From Candidatus Bathyarchaeota archaeon (GTDB lineage: Archaea > Thermoproteota > Bathyarchaeia > 40CM-2-53-6): a DNA stretch of 21,922 nt. The DNA lies in NCBI GenBank assembly GCA_005884605.1, contig VBBE01000082.1:1-21922 (forward strand). The letters run 5' to 3'. The notes under the pieces were generated by a model. The model did no database searches. It was not told the origin of the DNA and saw nothing but the letters and a program-made list of their open reading frames with translations. Both the position numbers and the translations under genes were made by a program. Below, piece after piece: positions 7,831-15,064 of the stretch; the stretch's first letter is position 1, and every line of letters starts with the position of its first letter.

Positions 7831-8253
7831 CTATTTTCCGCTTGAAAGAGTTCTGCCATGATTTGGCGCGATCTGTGCAATGTTAGGCGTGGAGAACACT
7901 GGATCGTTTCTTTGCACGCGTTTCGGATAAAGGTGGTCCGCGACTACTCGATCTCTGAGAAGGACCATCCTGTCTCTGAGAGAGTCTTGATAGGAGAAGT
8001 CCGCCCTGACTTGGTATTCTTGGCAAAGTAACGTCATTGTTCGATAGACAAGTACACGTGCACTTGCTCCGAGAGAATCCATCAAGACTGCGACGACATC
8101 GTCAAAGCAGGAGGATATTTCCGGCGGTTCAATTCCTTTCTTTGCAAGTAGGTCGTAGATGACGTCGCGCACAGTTGGGCCCATGCCTTCGAGTGCGTTT
8201 CTGAAACATTCGTTGACGGTTTCGTGGAATAGGGTGGATATCTGTGTGCGCAA
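7831..8253 (-). CDS. Hypothetical helical protein, 140 aa
   Basis: A 140-residue, mostly alpha-helical soluble protein with no signal peptide. Residues about 10-50 (FHETVNECFRNALEGMG then VRDVIYDLLAKKGIEPPEI) and 55-85 (VVAVLMDSLGASARVLVYRT) have clear amphipathic periodicity, and the last 40 residues are basic and polar. The start is a TTG (8253); no other in-frame start is better. Overlapping frames on the same strand (8082-8462, 8129-8365) lack such patterning and are rejected. No family could be named with confidence. It is divergent from the ferredoxin gene, separated by about 285 bases in which I see no further gene. Confidence 0.55.
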   Translation of the reverse strand: MRTQISTLFHETVNECFRNALEGMGPTVRDVIYDLLAKKGIEPPEISSCFDDVVAVLMDSLGASARVLVYRTMTLLCQEYQVRADFSYQDSLRDRMVLLRDRVVADHLYPKRVQRNDPVFSTPNIAQIAPNHGRTLSSGK

Positions 8254-8495
8254 TGATCCGTGGCCTGGAACAGGGGATGACTGGGACGTGCGGATACGTG
8301 TGTTGTAACAGCCAGTGGGCCTCTCCCGGAACTGAGAAGGCCTCTGTCCGAGCCTCGATTTTCATTATTCCTAGTAGATGGGGGGAGGACGAAGAGATGG
8401 TTTAGCGGTAATCTTGTTAGAAGAGTGCTGTCGCGAGCCTGTCTGATAAGATTGAAGGCCAAAGCTGAGTTAACGTACTTTTCGCATTCAACGGT

Positions 8496-8503
8496 TTTAT
8501 ATG
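8496..8503 (+). promoter_or_regulatory. TATA-like box of the ferredoxin gene
   Basis: TTTTATAT is centred about 40 bases ahead of GTG 8540. It overlaps the upstream ATG at 8501, which argues against that ATG being the start. Transcription would begin near 8525. Confidence 0.5.
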
Positions 8504-8539
8504 CCGTTAACAGTGGCTCATGAGGAAGGATTAGCCTTG

Positions 8540-8920
8540 GTGGATGGAAACGTTCGAAAGCTCATCGAGGACGCTAGTTTTCCGAACCAGTGGCCTACAA
8601 AGGAGACTCATATTCAGCACAAGGTCCTCTACAAGAACGGAGTAAGCAAGGAGTACGGGGTCCACGGGACCAATGTTGGAGTGGATTTTGACATTTGCAT
8701 CGCCGACGGCATCTGCATAACTGTCTGCCCTGTGAACGTGTTCGACCGGATGGAGCTCCCGGGAGAGCAGGAGAAGATGGACAAGGGCGTTACCAATGAT
8801 AGTGGTAAGGCGCCTCTGGCGAACTGGAAGGCTGATCCGGCCCGGGAACAAGACTGTATCTTCTGCCGAGCATGCGAGATCCAGTGCCCAGTCCAAGCAA
8901 TCAAGATCACCGAACCCTAG
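8540..8920 (+). CDS. Zinc-containing 7Fe ferredoxin
   Basis: A soluble electron carrier of the Sulfolobus-type zinc ferredoxin family. Counting from GTG 8540, His24, His27 and His42 (HIQHK and GVHGT) and Asp99 (ADP) match the zinc ligands of that family. Cluster I is C53-IAD-x-x-C59-xxx-C63, where Asp56 replaces a Cys, as in [3Fe-4S] sites. Cluster II has Cys106, Cys109, Cys112 and Cys116 (CIFCRAC), a [4Fe-4S] site. About ten extra residues lie between the clusters compared with the Sulfolobus protein. GAGGAAGGA at 8522-8530 is a good ribosome binding site for GTG 8540 or TTG 8537, so these are preferred to ATG 8501. Likely acceptor for 2-oxoacid oxidoreductases; the partner is not in the window. 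Confidence 0.93.
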   Translation: MDGNVRKLIEDASFPNQWPTKETHIQHKVLYKNGVSKEYGVHGTNVGVDFDICIADGICITVCPVNVFDRMELPGEQEKMDKGVTNDSGKAPLANWKADPAREQDCIFCRACEIQCPVQAIKITEP

Positions 8921-9038
8921 AATCAGATCGTAGCTCGAAGCGGTGAAGGTTAGTGTCACAAGGGTCCAGACGGACCACTCTCATACGCGGGGACCCTGCA
9001 AAAGTCATAGGAATTTGTTTTCAGGACCATCTTTCCTT

Positions 9039-9190
9039 CTGGTTGGGATTCCGGGCTTGTTTTTCCAAGTCGGGCTTGTTATCGGCTTATCTTGCCAATC
9101 TCGATCCCCGTGTAATCCCCTAGGGATAAGCGTGGAATACTGCATTCCAGAAATCGTACGCTTAGAATCGAGATCAGGGCTGATAATGGG
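9039..9190 (+). ncRNA. Candidate structured RNA / intergenic repeat, copy A
   Basis: This 152-base segment aligns without gaps to 13882-14033 with 119 identities (78 %), and the last 26 bases are identical. Weaker similarity extends about 28 bases further 5'. As + strand RNA it can form an outer stem 9099-9105/9167-9173 and an inner stem 9127-9132/9159-9164. The inner stem continues directly into a hairpin 9133-9138/9144-9149, and a separate 5' hairpin is at 9056-9059/9066-9069. Substitutions between copies keep these pairs by G-U wobbles or a two-sided change. It lies 3' of the ferredoxin gene and convergent with a PPOX gene. A stop-free minus-strand frame (9005-9220) crosses it but shows no coding constraint. 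A mobile miniature element is the alternative. Confidence 0.55.
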
Positions 9191-9224
9191 CGAGTTGTAA
9201 TCGATAGAACCAGGTGCCATGGTG

Positions 9225-9632
9225 TCAGGGGCTCATGCGAATGGCCAACCCGATCGGGTGAGCTTTGCTCCGGCTGAACCGTTGGACAAACCTGATGATC
9301 CTGTAGGACATTCCGTACTTCTTCTTCAGAAGAGAGAAGACGCGTTCGGAGGATCCTGGTTCGATTATTCTAGCCTCTCCGTCGACCCATGTGCCCTTGA
9401 TGGTGCCTCGCGCGTTACACGGGGCGATGCGAACTCGTGGGTTGTTTCGGATCCGCTTTATCTTTCCAGTACTAGAATCAGTGCGAACGAACAGTTCTCC
9501 ACTTTCTTCGATGAACCAGACAGGGGTGCGGACTGCGTCTCCGGTTTTCCTGTAAGTCTCGATGCTGATGTGCTTCTTGCCAGTGAACTGGGACAACTTG
9601 TCTTCTGCCGTACCCCATCGAGATTGCTCCAC
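9225..9632 (-). CDS. PPOX-class F420-dependent enzyme (Rv2061 type)
   Basis: A 135-residue split-barrel oxidoreductase. The block GKKHISIETYRKTGD-AVRTPVWF, then LFVRTDSSTGKIKRIRNNP and VRIAPCNARG, is characteristic of the probable F420-dependent PPOX group represented by Rv2061. The strand WVDGEARII and the helical SLLKKKYG near the C-terminus complete the fold. GTG 9632 is chosen because AGGGTGA lies about eight bases upstream; GTG 9644, one base after the previous stop, is the alternative. The frame stays open further upstream but there overlaps the DUF1512 gene. It is the last gene of a four-gene minus-strand operon that also begins with a PPOX-fold gene. Confidence 0.87.
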   Translation of the reverse strand: MEQSRWGTAEDKLSQFTGKKHISIETYRKTGDAVRTPVWFIEESGELFVRTDSSTGKIKRIRNNPRVRIAPCNARGTIKGTWVDGEARIIEPGSSERVFSLLKKKYGMSYRIIRFVQRFSRSKAHPIGLAIRMSP

Positions 9633-9645
9633 GAGCGAAGTCACC

Positions 9646-10731
9646 CTAAGGGACGCCGATCGTGTTTCCAACGCCGACCAGAATGATGCTGTCGCCCGGC
9701 TTGGACTTGGATCTGATCTCATTCTGGACCCGAGTGACGGCAGCCTCAACTCCAGTCTTGATCAAAGGTGTGATCCCAGATATGGCCTCCTTCGAGGACA
9801 TTTTCACAACTACCGCCAGGAGAGGAATCTGATTCTTCGATGCGCTAGCCTCGATGTGATATCGTTCTGTGCCAGGACCGCCAATCGCAGCGCCAATCCC
9901 CTCCGCCACGTCTCCGCTTGGCTCTCCTTCGAATTTCAACGCTGCATCAACAGTGACTACAAGGCCTATTGGCCCTGATTCTTGGACCAGCTTCTCGACA
10001 ACAAGACCGGGCTTTCCTACGTTCCCGCCTGGACCTTTTGCGCGGACCACCCAGACCCGTCGGCCTTCAAAATCAACATCATAGACCATCGTGTCCTTGA
10101 TTAGTTCATTGCCTTGTCGTCCAGCGACGATCTGACTGACGACGAGCGGTCCCACCCCGTCACCTATGGGCTGTGCTTTCGCAAAAGCGTCGATTGCCGC
10201 ACCGTAGGCTTCGGCTTCTTCCATTATCATCGGAAGAGCCATCTGAAGCTGAGCAAGGGCCATTATCCCGCCAGTCTTTTTGGCAAGGAGATAGAAGTGG
10301 CGGACGAGTCGGAACATTCCGTCTAAGCCGATGGAGATCTCGAGCTGGTTGCTGAGAGTGTTCACGTCGGACTCTGTAGCGTTCGGAGCAATGGCTTTTA
10401 CTTCCATTTTCAAATGGTCATCGTAGGTGTCCAGAACGTGTTCTAACTTTCCGACTATTCCGGACGGATCGAGGCTCACCGGGGTTATAGTGAATGAGTT
10501 ATTGAGTCGGTCAATCTTGGTCTCGACAGTTTTCTTGTCCATCTGGAATCGGGATATCGAGTCGACAAATTTTTGGCGTGCAGCAGTTTTGCTCCTTTCC
10601 AGTTTTCCGAGGCTTCGCTTTACGCTGACGAGCTGCCATTGAACCTGTAGACGTTGTCCGTAGAAGAAGATGAGAAAGAAAGAGGCGAAGTAGACCAGGT
10701 TGACAATCTGGCTTAGATCGATTAAGGCCAT
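9646..10731 (-). CDS. DUF1512 family membrane-anchored protein
   Basis: A 361-residue archaeal protein recognised as DUF1512. A hydrophobic helix at about 9-24 (VNLVYFASFFLIFFYG) would anchor the N-terminus in the membrane. A charged coiled-coil-like segment follows at about 30-75. The C-terminal two thirds are cytoplasmic and glycine-rich, with conserved-looking blocks VGPLVVSQIVAG, RVWVVRAKGPGGNVGKPG and GDSIILVGVGNTIGVP. The biochemical role of the family is unknown. ATG 10731 lies nine bases after the HtrA-like stop with AAGGA just upstream, and the stop nearly abuts the following PPOX start. The tight coupling with a protease suggests a shared role in protein quality control at the membrane, which is inference. 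Confidence 0.85.
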   Translation of the reverse strand: MALIDLSQIVNLVYFASFFLIFFYGQRLQVQWQLVSVKRSLGKLERSKTAARQKFVDSISRFQMDKKTVETKIDRLNNSFTITPVSLDPSGIVGKLEHVLDTYDDHLKMEVKAIAPNATESDVNTLSNQLEISIGLDGMFRLVRHFYLLAKKTGGIMALAQLQMALPMIMEEAEAYGAAIDAFAKAQPIGDGVGPLVVSQIVAGRQGNELIKDTMVYDVDFEGRRVWVVRAKGPGGNVGKPGLVVEKLVQESGPIGLVVTVDAALKFEGEPSGDVAEGIGAAIGGPGTERYHIEASASKNQIPLLAVVVKMSSKEAISGITPLIKTGVEAAVTRVQNEIRSKSKPGDSIILVGVGNTIGVP

Positions 10732-10740
10732 GCTATCCTT

Positions 10741-11709
10741 CTACCTCTCCCTCGAAGCGGACACTGCTATAGGTGATTCCTTCAATCTCAGTAAAGCCTT
10801 TCGTTTTGCGTTGAGCCGTATGAAGCCCACCTCAACCTCCTCCCTGATGGCAAGCTTGGACAGGGACATCAAGATGTCCTTCATCTCCTTGACGGGATGG
10901 GACCCGACTTGGATTATCACGTCGCCTACTCTCATTCCTGCCTCGTAAGCCGGTCCCCGCGAGTCGACTTCAACCACCAAGACCCCTGAGTCTGCTGGAA
11001 GGTCATATCTTCTCGCGATTGCCTGGCTCATGTTAGCGCCGGATATTCCAAGCCATGGCCGGATGACTCGTCCTTTTTCGAGGATTTGTTGTACGACCCA
11101 TTTCATGGTGTTGACGGGGATGGCGAAGCCTACTCCCTGGGCGAACGGTATCATTGCCGTGTTCATTCCTATCACGTTTCCGCCAATGTCGGCGAGCGGG
11201 CCGCCGCTGTTTCCAGGATTGATCGCGGTATCTGTCTGGATGAGTCCTTCGAAGATGAAATCCGTGCCTGGAAGGGGCCGTCCGAGCGCGCTTACCACTC
11301 CCATAGAGACTGTTGGTCCTCCTTGAAGCCCGAGGGTATTGCCGATGGCGAGAGCAATTTGTCCGACCTTCAGTTTCTCCGAGTCGCCCAAGCTGGCCGC
11401 GGGAAGGTTATTGGCGTCTACTTTGATAACTGCTATATCGGTGGAAGCGTCTGAGCCGATAACTTCGCCGAGAAATGTTCTGCCGTCTTTGAGGTGAACC
11501 TGGACTCTAGTAGATTCGTCGATTACGTGGTTGTTGGTGATGACGTATCCGTTTCGGTCGATTATTAGTCCAGAGCCTTTTCCTTCGATTGGTACGAGAC
11601 CATAGCGGAAATCTCGGGTAACCCGCACACTGTCTATGCTGACTACGCTTTCGCTCAGCCGTTCGACTGCCTCAGTGACTTGACTCTCTAGTGCAGATAG
11701 TGTTGTCAT
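10741..11709 (-). CDS. HtrA/DegP-like serine protease, cytoplasmic form
   Basis: A 322-residue trypsin-fold protease with one PDZ domain. From ATG 11709 the catalytic triad is His61 (NNHVID), Asp91 (STDIAVIK) and Ser168 (GNSGGPL). The PDZ domain covers about 220-310 (GVLVVEVDSRGPAYEAGMRVGDVI). HtrA proteins degrade or chaperone misfolded proteins, usually outside the cell membrane. Here no signal peptide or membrane helix is seen, so the enzyme should be cytoplasmic unless held by a partner. ATG 11709 is preferred to the upstream ATG 11736, which lies inside the preceding gene; GGGGGAT sits just before 11709. It precedes DUF1512, whose product has a membrane anchor. Confidence 0.93.
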   Translation of the reverse strand: MTTLSALESQVTEAVERLSESVVSIDSVRVTRDFRYGLVPIEGKGSGLIIDRNGYVITNNHVIDESTRVQVHLKDGRTFLGEVIGSDASTDIAVIKVDANNLPAASLGDSEKLKVGQIALAIGNTLGLQGGPTVSMGVVSALGRPLPGTDFIFEGLIQTDTAINPGNSGGPLADIGGNVIGMNTAMIPFAQGVGFAIPVNTMKWVVQQILEKGRVIRPWLGISGANMSQAIARRYDLPADSGVLVVEVDSRGPAYEAGMRVGDVIIQVGSHPVKEMKDILMSLSKLAIREEVEVGFIRLNAKRKALLRLKESPIAVSASRER

Positions 11710-11710
11710 C

Positions 11711-12067
11711 TTAGATCCCCCAGCTTGTTTTTCCAACTGGCGTGATTCTCAGGTATAACTTGTCATCTTTCTTTTTGGTCTCCACGAGCCCGGTGACCTC
11801 GATTCCACGCGGGACTAGTCGGTTGGCTGATTCTAAGTCATCAACTAGAAGGGTAATCTTTTCCTCGTCTAAACCGTGGAATCGTGAGCTGTATTGCAGG
11901 TTCCAACCGCTCAAGTATAGATAGCGACCGTCAAATTCATAGATTACGGGGACAATGTGAGGTTGGGAATCTTCGCAGACAAAGGCGATTCTTGCGAGGC
12001 TTCTCTCCATTAGGTATCGGTATTCTCTCTCGGTGAAGCCTCTGACACCGTCTTTATGTCGCATCAT
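11711..12067 (-). CDS. PPOX-fold flavin/F420-binding protein
   Basis: A 118-residue split-barrel protein of the pyridoxamine 5'-phosphate oxidase-like group. Typical pieces are FTEREYRYLMERSLARIAFV at the N-terminus, HIVPVIYEFDGRYLYLSG, and the strand LLVDDLESANRLVPRGIEVTG. Substrate unknown. It starts at ATG 12067 (or the adjacent ATG 12064). The TATA-like box at 12096-12103 lies about 30 bases upstream, so the mRNA would be nearly leaderless. The stop is one base before the ATG of the HtrA-like gene, making this the first gene of the operon that runs to 9225. Confidence 0.82.
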   Translation of the reverse strand: MMRHKDGVRGFTEREYRYLMERSLARIAFVCEDSQPHIVPVIYEFDGRYLYLSGWNLQYSSRFHGLDEEKITLLVDDLESANRLVPRGIEVTGLVETKKKDDKLYLRITPVGKTSWGI

Positions 12068-12095
12068 GTCTGAATACTCTAGGGGCTAGTCATGG

Positions 12096-12103
12096 TTATA
12101 TAC
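12096..12103. promoter_or_regulatory. TATA box apparently shared by divergent genes
   Basis: TTATATAC reads as a good TATA-like box on both strands. On the minus strand it predicts a start near 12072, just before ATG 12067. On the + strand it predicts a start near 12126, just before TTG 12140. No second candidate lies between the two genes, which are 72 bases apart. Confidence 0.5.
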
Positions 12104-12139
12104 TTGGTAGTCCAGGGAAACTAAGTGGGTATTGGTTAG

Positions 12140-12556
12140 TTGAGTAAGTCAAGCCAGGTTAACCAAGACATCACAAAAGAACAATCCGACGAATGCAAGC
12201 TGCTACATTCCGCCTGGAACGATCTTACTAAGGTCTGGACACTTCCTGTGATTCATGCGCTCGGACTCAAAGAGCCGGCACGGTTCAACGAACTGAAGAG
12301 GAGAATTCAGGGGATAAGCGCCACGAGCCTTGCTGAAAGATTGAACGAGCTGGACCAAAGAAAGATCATCGAGCGAAAAGTCTACCCAGAGACTCCCCCA
12401 AGAGTAGAATACTCTTTGACAAAGAAGGGGATTGAGCTACATGCCCTCCTCGGCGACCTCGCTGAATGGGTGAAAAAATGGGACAATCAGGACATTGAGG
12501 GCGCAGAAAAGGTTCGAGAAGAAAGACTCCGCCCACTAGCTCGGGCAGCAAAGTAG
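12140..12556 (+). CDS. HxlR-family winged-helix transcriptional regulator
   Basis: A 138-residue DNA-binding protein of the HxlR family. The family Cys is at 18 (DECKLL). The winged helix runs from about 28 to 100, with KVWTLPVIHAL, RFNELKRRI, the recognition region GISATSLAERLNEL and the wing KIIERKVYPETPPRVEYSLTKKG. Residues 105-138 are charged and probably form the dimerisation helix. HxlR proteins respond to redox or reactive aldehydes through the Cys in some cases. The start is TTG 12140. It is divergent from the PPOX/HtrA operon across 72 bases with one candidate TATA box, so it may regulate that operon and itself. Confidence 0.9.
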   Translation: MSKSSQVNQDITKEQSDECKLLHSAWNDLTKVWTLPVIHALGLKEPARFNELKRRIQGISATSLAERLNELDQRKIIERKVYPETPPRVEYSLTKKGIELHALLGDLAEWVKKWDNQDIEGAEKVREERLRPLARAAK

Positions 12557-12635
12557 CCTCCATCAGCTAGTTTCCGACAAATCTCTATAGTATCTCGGAT
12601 TGTTTCTAAGTTCTTGCCGGGCAGTGTCTGAGGCT

Positions 12636-13754
12636 CTATGTTCCCAGCTCTTGTCTTGCCTTCATAGTCTTCATCAGATCCCCGCGGGTGATCATTCCAG
12701 CAATCTTGTCTCCATCCATAACGACCAGTCTGCCTACTCCGTTCTTGGCCATCATTTGCAGAGCGTCGATGGCCGGGGTTGTGGAACTGACGGTGATTGT
12801 TCTTTCGAATGGAACCATTGCCTGGCTTACTCTTTCGAAATCTCTCTTGTCGCGGGGGATGGATCGGACGGAGGACATGGTGACAACTCCGAGCAATTTC
12901 CCGTTTGAGACGACCGGGTAGCCTCCGTGGGGATGGACGAGGAAGTAGTCAGAGACGAGCTGTTGGACGGATGCATCGGGAGAGACGGACAGCAGCTCTC
13001 TTGTCATGATGTCTCCAACCCTAACGCCAGCCAGGGACTCTGTCAATCTAGTCTGTCTCAAGCTTGTCTCTGCGCCGGATCGGATGAACCAGCCTAGGAA
13101 GATGATCCATAATCCATTGACGAAATCGCCGAAGACAACGAAGAACAGCCCTACGGCCATCATCAACAAGGAAATCGCTTCGCTAACTCGGGTCGCGTTC
13201 GCGGTGGCGCTGAGGAGATCCTTCGATCGGTTCCAGAGGCTTCCACGGAGGACTCTGCCTCCATCCAGGGGAAATGCTGGGATTAGGTTGAACGCGCCGA
13301 GTACTCCGTTGAGGAGTGCCGCGTAATAGAGCGTCGCGATAACGGATACTGGCCCGTTTACGATCATCGTCAGAAACCAGAATGCGCCAAGAACAATGGC
13401 AATCAGGAAGCTTGTGAGAGGGCCTGCTGCGGCCATTCGAACTTCGAGCGCTGGATCCTTCGGCTCCTCGCCCATCTCTGAGACTCCTCCGAAAAAGAAC
13501 AGTGTGATCCTCTTGATTGGCAGGCCGTTTTTCTTGGCGATGTATGAGTGGGAGAGTTCGTGGAGGAAGACGGAGACGAAAAGGATGATGGCAGAGACGA
13601 TTCCTATCGCCCAGTAGGTGGTCGCGCCTAGGCCGGGGTAGTGTTGGGGCATGTACCCTTCGGCGAGTGACCAGGCGATTAGGAGAAGGACGAGCCAGAG
13701 AGTGTAGTGGATTCTGACGGGAATCCCAATTATTCTTCCAATGTTAAGCGACAA
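12636..13754 (-). CDS. M50 site-2 zinc metalloprotease with two CBS domains
   Basis: A 372-residue intramembrane protease. Zinc ligands are in HELSH (His65, Glu66, His69) and in NLIPAFPLDGGRVLRG (Asp164). About six membrane helices lie between 15 and 225. Two CBS domains follow at about 245-370, starting VGDIMTRELLSVSPDASV and VSQAMVPFERTITVSS; they probably bind adenine nucleotides and control activity. These enzymes cleave transmembrane substrates such as membrane-tethered regulators. The start is TTG 13754, chosen because the frame begins there with the expected LNIGRIIGIPVRIH N-terminus. It converges with the HxlR gene; about 80 bases separate the stops, and I see nothing in them. The upstream side holds the repeat at 13882. 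Confidence 0.92.
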   Translation of the reverse strand: MSLNIGRIIGIPVRIHYTLWLVLLLIAWSLAEGYMPQHYPGLGATTYWAIGIVSAIILFVSVFLHELSHSYIAKKNGLPIKRITLFFFGGVSEMGEEPKDPALEVRMAAAGPLTSFLIAIVLGAFWFLTMIVNGPVSVIATLYYAALLNGVLGAFNLIPAFPLDGGRVLRGSLWNRSKDLLSATANATRVSEAISLLMMAVGLFFVVFGDFVNGLWIIFLGWFIRSGAETSLRQTRLTESLAGVRVGDIMTRELLSVSPDASVQQLVSDYFLVHPHGGYPVVSNGKLLGVVTMSSVRSIPRDKRDFERVSQAMVPFERTITVSSTTPAIDALQMMAKNGVGRLVVMDGDKIAGMITRGDLMKTMKARQELGT

Positions 13755-13881
13755 TATCTGCCCTGTTTGCCTGGCTGCTTGCCTTTCTTAGTCTTGTCTA
13801 GAGTCTTACTTCGGAGACCACTCTCCCGTCATGGGAGCTTTTGAACAATCTGCCTGAATTTTTTCTGGAATATACTTCTGT

Positions 13882-14033
13882 CTGGGCTGGATTCCGGGCT
13901 CGTTTCCTTGAGACCGGCTCGTTATCGCCTTATCGGGCCATTTTCGATCCCCGCGGCTTCCCCTAGGAATAGGCGTGGAAACCCGTGTTCTAGAATTCGC
14001 GCGCTTGGAATCGAGATCAGGGCTGATAATGGG
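13882..14033 (+). ncRNA. Candidate structured RNA / intergenic repeat, copy B
   Basis: The second copy of the element at 9039-9190, 78 % identical without gaps. The corresponding stems are 13942-13948/14010-14016, 13970-13975/14002-14007 and 13976-13980/13988-13992, with a 5' hairpin around CTCG/TGAG at 13899-13912. In this copy the 5' hairpin is longer because CCGG flanks pair with a downstream CCGG. It lies between the start of the M50 protease gene and the decayed 3' end of a dehydratase gene, convergent with the latter. The minus-strand frame 13806-14129 is regarded as non-coding. The rest of 13755-14177 holds no gene that I can support. Confidence 0.55.
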
Positions 14034-14177
14034 GGATTTAGCGAACCTGACTCCTCCCTCAACCACTCTTGCGTCGCGAGGTGTGCTGTGCAATACCCTC
14101 CTCCCCCGGAGAATATTGCTGCCTGGCAATGATCATGGCCGAGACAGGCGATTCAGGGTATAGTCTGGGCTTAGATG

Positions 14178-14990
14178 CTAGGGCAAAAAGACGGACAGTC
14201 TAGCGCCATTCCCGAACGATTTGTGGGCACGAATCTGAAGGCATCCCCAATTACCGGACAGGGCTCATTTCAGGCGATTCTGCTCTCCATACCCTCCTTT
14301 TGTCATGTAGGGAGAACCTCCAGGGTCAACATAGGTCTGTTCTCCATCAGAAACGATGTCTGGGGCTCCTTTAACGATCACGGTTGCATCATACTGCTTT
14401 GCAAGAGTTTTGATGGCGGTTCTTCTCGCGTCGGTGGTTGGTGGCCAGGATCTTCCAGATAGAACTTGGTATTCTCCCGCATTTGGTGTCAACAGCACTT
14501 GCTTTCCTTTGATCGACACGGTGTTAGCAGCCAGGGCACGGAGTGCTTCGGCGTCCAGAACCATCGGTGTCTTGCACCTCTGGATAATATCTAGCAATGC
14601 CCTGTGTGATTCCGGGGTCCGAGTGACCCCACAGCCTACGACCAGTCCGTCGGCGTTTTCTAGCAACTCAATCGCTATGTTCGGGTCCGGGAAAGACGAA
14701 TCGCAAGGCACCGTTATCAGATCAGGGGAATATCCTGAGACAATATCTGCGGCTCGTCGTGGTGCGACCACTATTGCCAGATCTGCCCCCGCTCGCAAAG
14801 CCGCTAGAGAATTGAAAGCTAAACAGCCAGCATAACGGTCGCTGCCTCCGCAGACGATGACCCGACCAAAGTCGCCCTTGCGAGCATTGCTAGATCGAGA
14901 CGGATAGAAATCCTTGAGACTAAGCCCTCTATCTGGGCCTCGAACGTCCAAGGTTCGCACGTGTCGTTGAGCACTCGGACTGGAGGGCAT
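14178..14990 (-). pseudogene. nnrD: NAD(P)H-hydrate dehydratase gene, broken 3' end
   Basis: The first 230 residues match ADP/ATP-dependent NAD(P)H-hydrate dehydratase (YjeF C-terminal, ribokinase fold), which repairs hydrated NAD(P)H. Visible blocks are RVIVCGGSDRYAGCLAFNSLAALRAGA as a near-family N-terminus, VLDAEALRAL, TPNAGEY and VIVKGAPDIV. The catalytic GGTGD motif reads GGYGE (232-236), and the frame stops at TGA 14265-14267 after QNRLK. Beyond the TGA, the same frame resumes family-like sequence (LSGNWGCL, then HKSF and RLSVFL) until a TAG at 14178-14180. The normal protein is about 40-50 residues longer. Loss of the catalytic Asp plus an in-frame stop points to a pseudogene; a sequencing error cannot be excluded. 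A functional copy is expected elsewhere. Confidence 0.75.
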
Positions 14991-15064
14991 TGGAAAGAAT
15001 TCGATCTGATATGAGCTAGGAAGATAGGGTTTCGCTAGTGGTTCTAGGTGATGTATCTGACCGT

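Noticed and set aside
8082..8462. 126-residue minus-strand frame overlapping the unknown gene at 7831-8253
   Set aside because: Its residue pattern is poorly structured (many Ser, Arg, Pro, Thr), whereas the 7831-8253 frame shows amphipathic helices.
8943..9200. 85-residue + strand frame after the ferredoxin gene
   Set aside because: It runs through the structured repeat and has a membrane-like stretch only by composition. There is no ribosome binding site or family.
9005..9220. Minus-strand frame over repeat copy A, with a counterpart at 13806-14129 sharing the start SPIISPDLDSKR
   Set aside because: The shared residues follow the nucleotide identity of the repeat. Overall residue identity is what unselected drift predicts, and the base-paired stems explain the conserved bases better.
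14356..14835. 159-residue + strand frame opposite the dehydratase gene
   Set aside because: The minus strand there carries clear ribokinase-fold motifs, and the + frame has no recognisable pattern or promoter.
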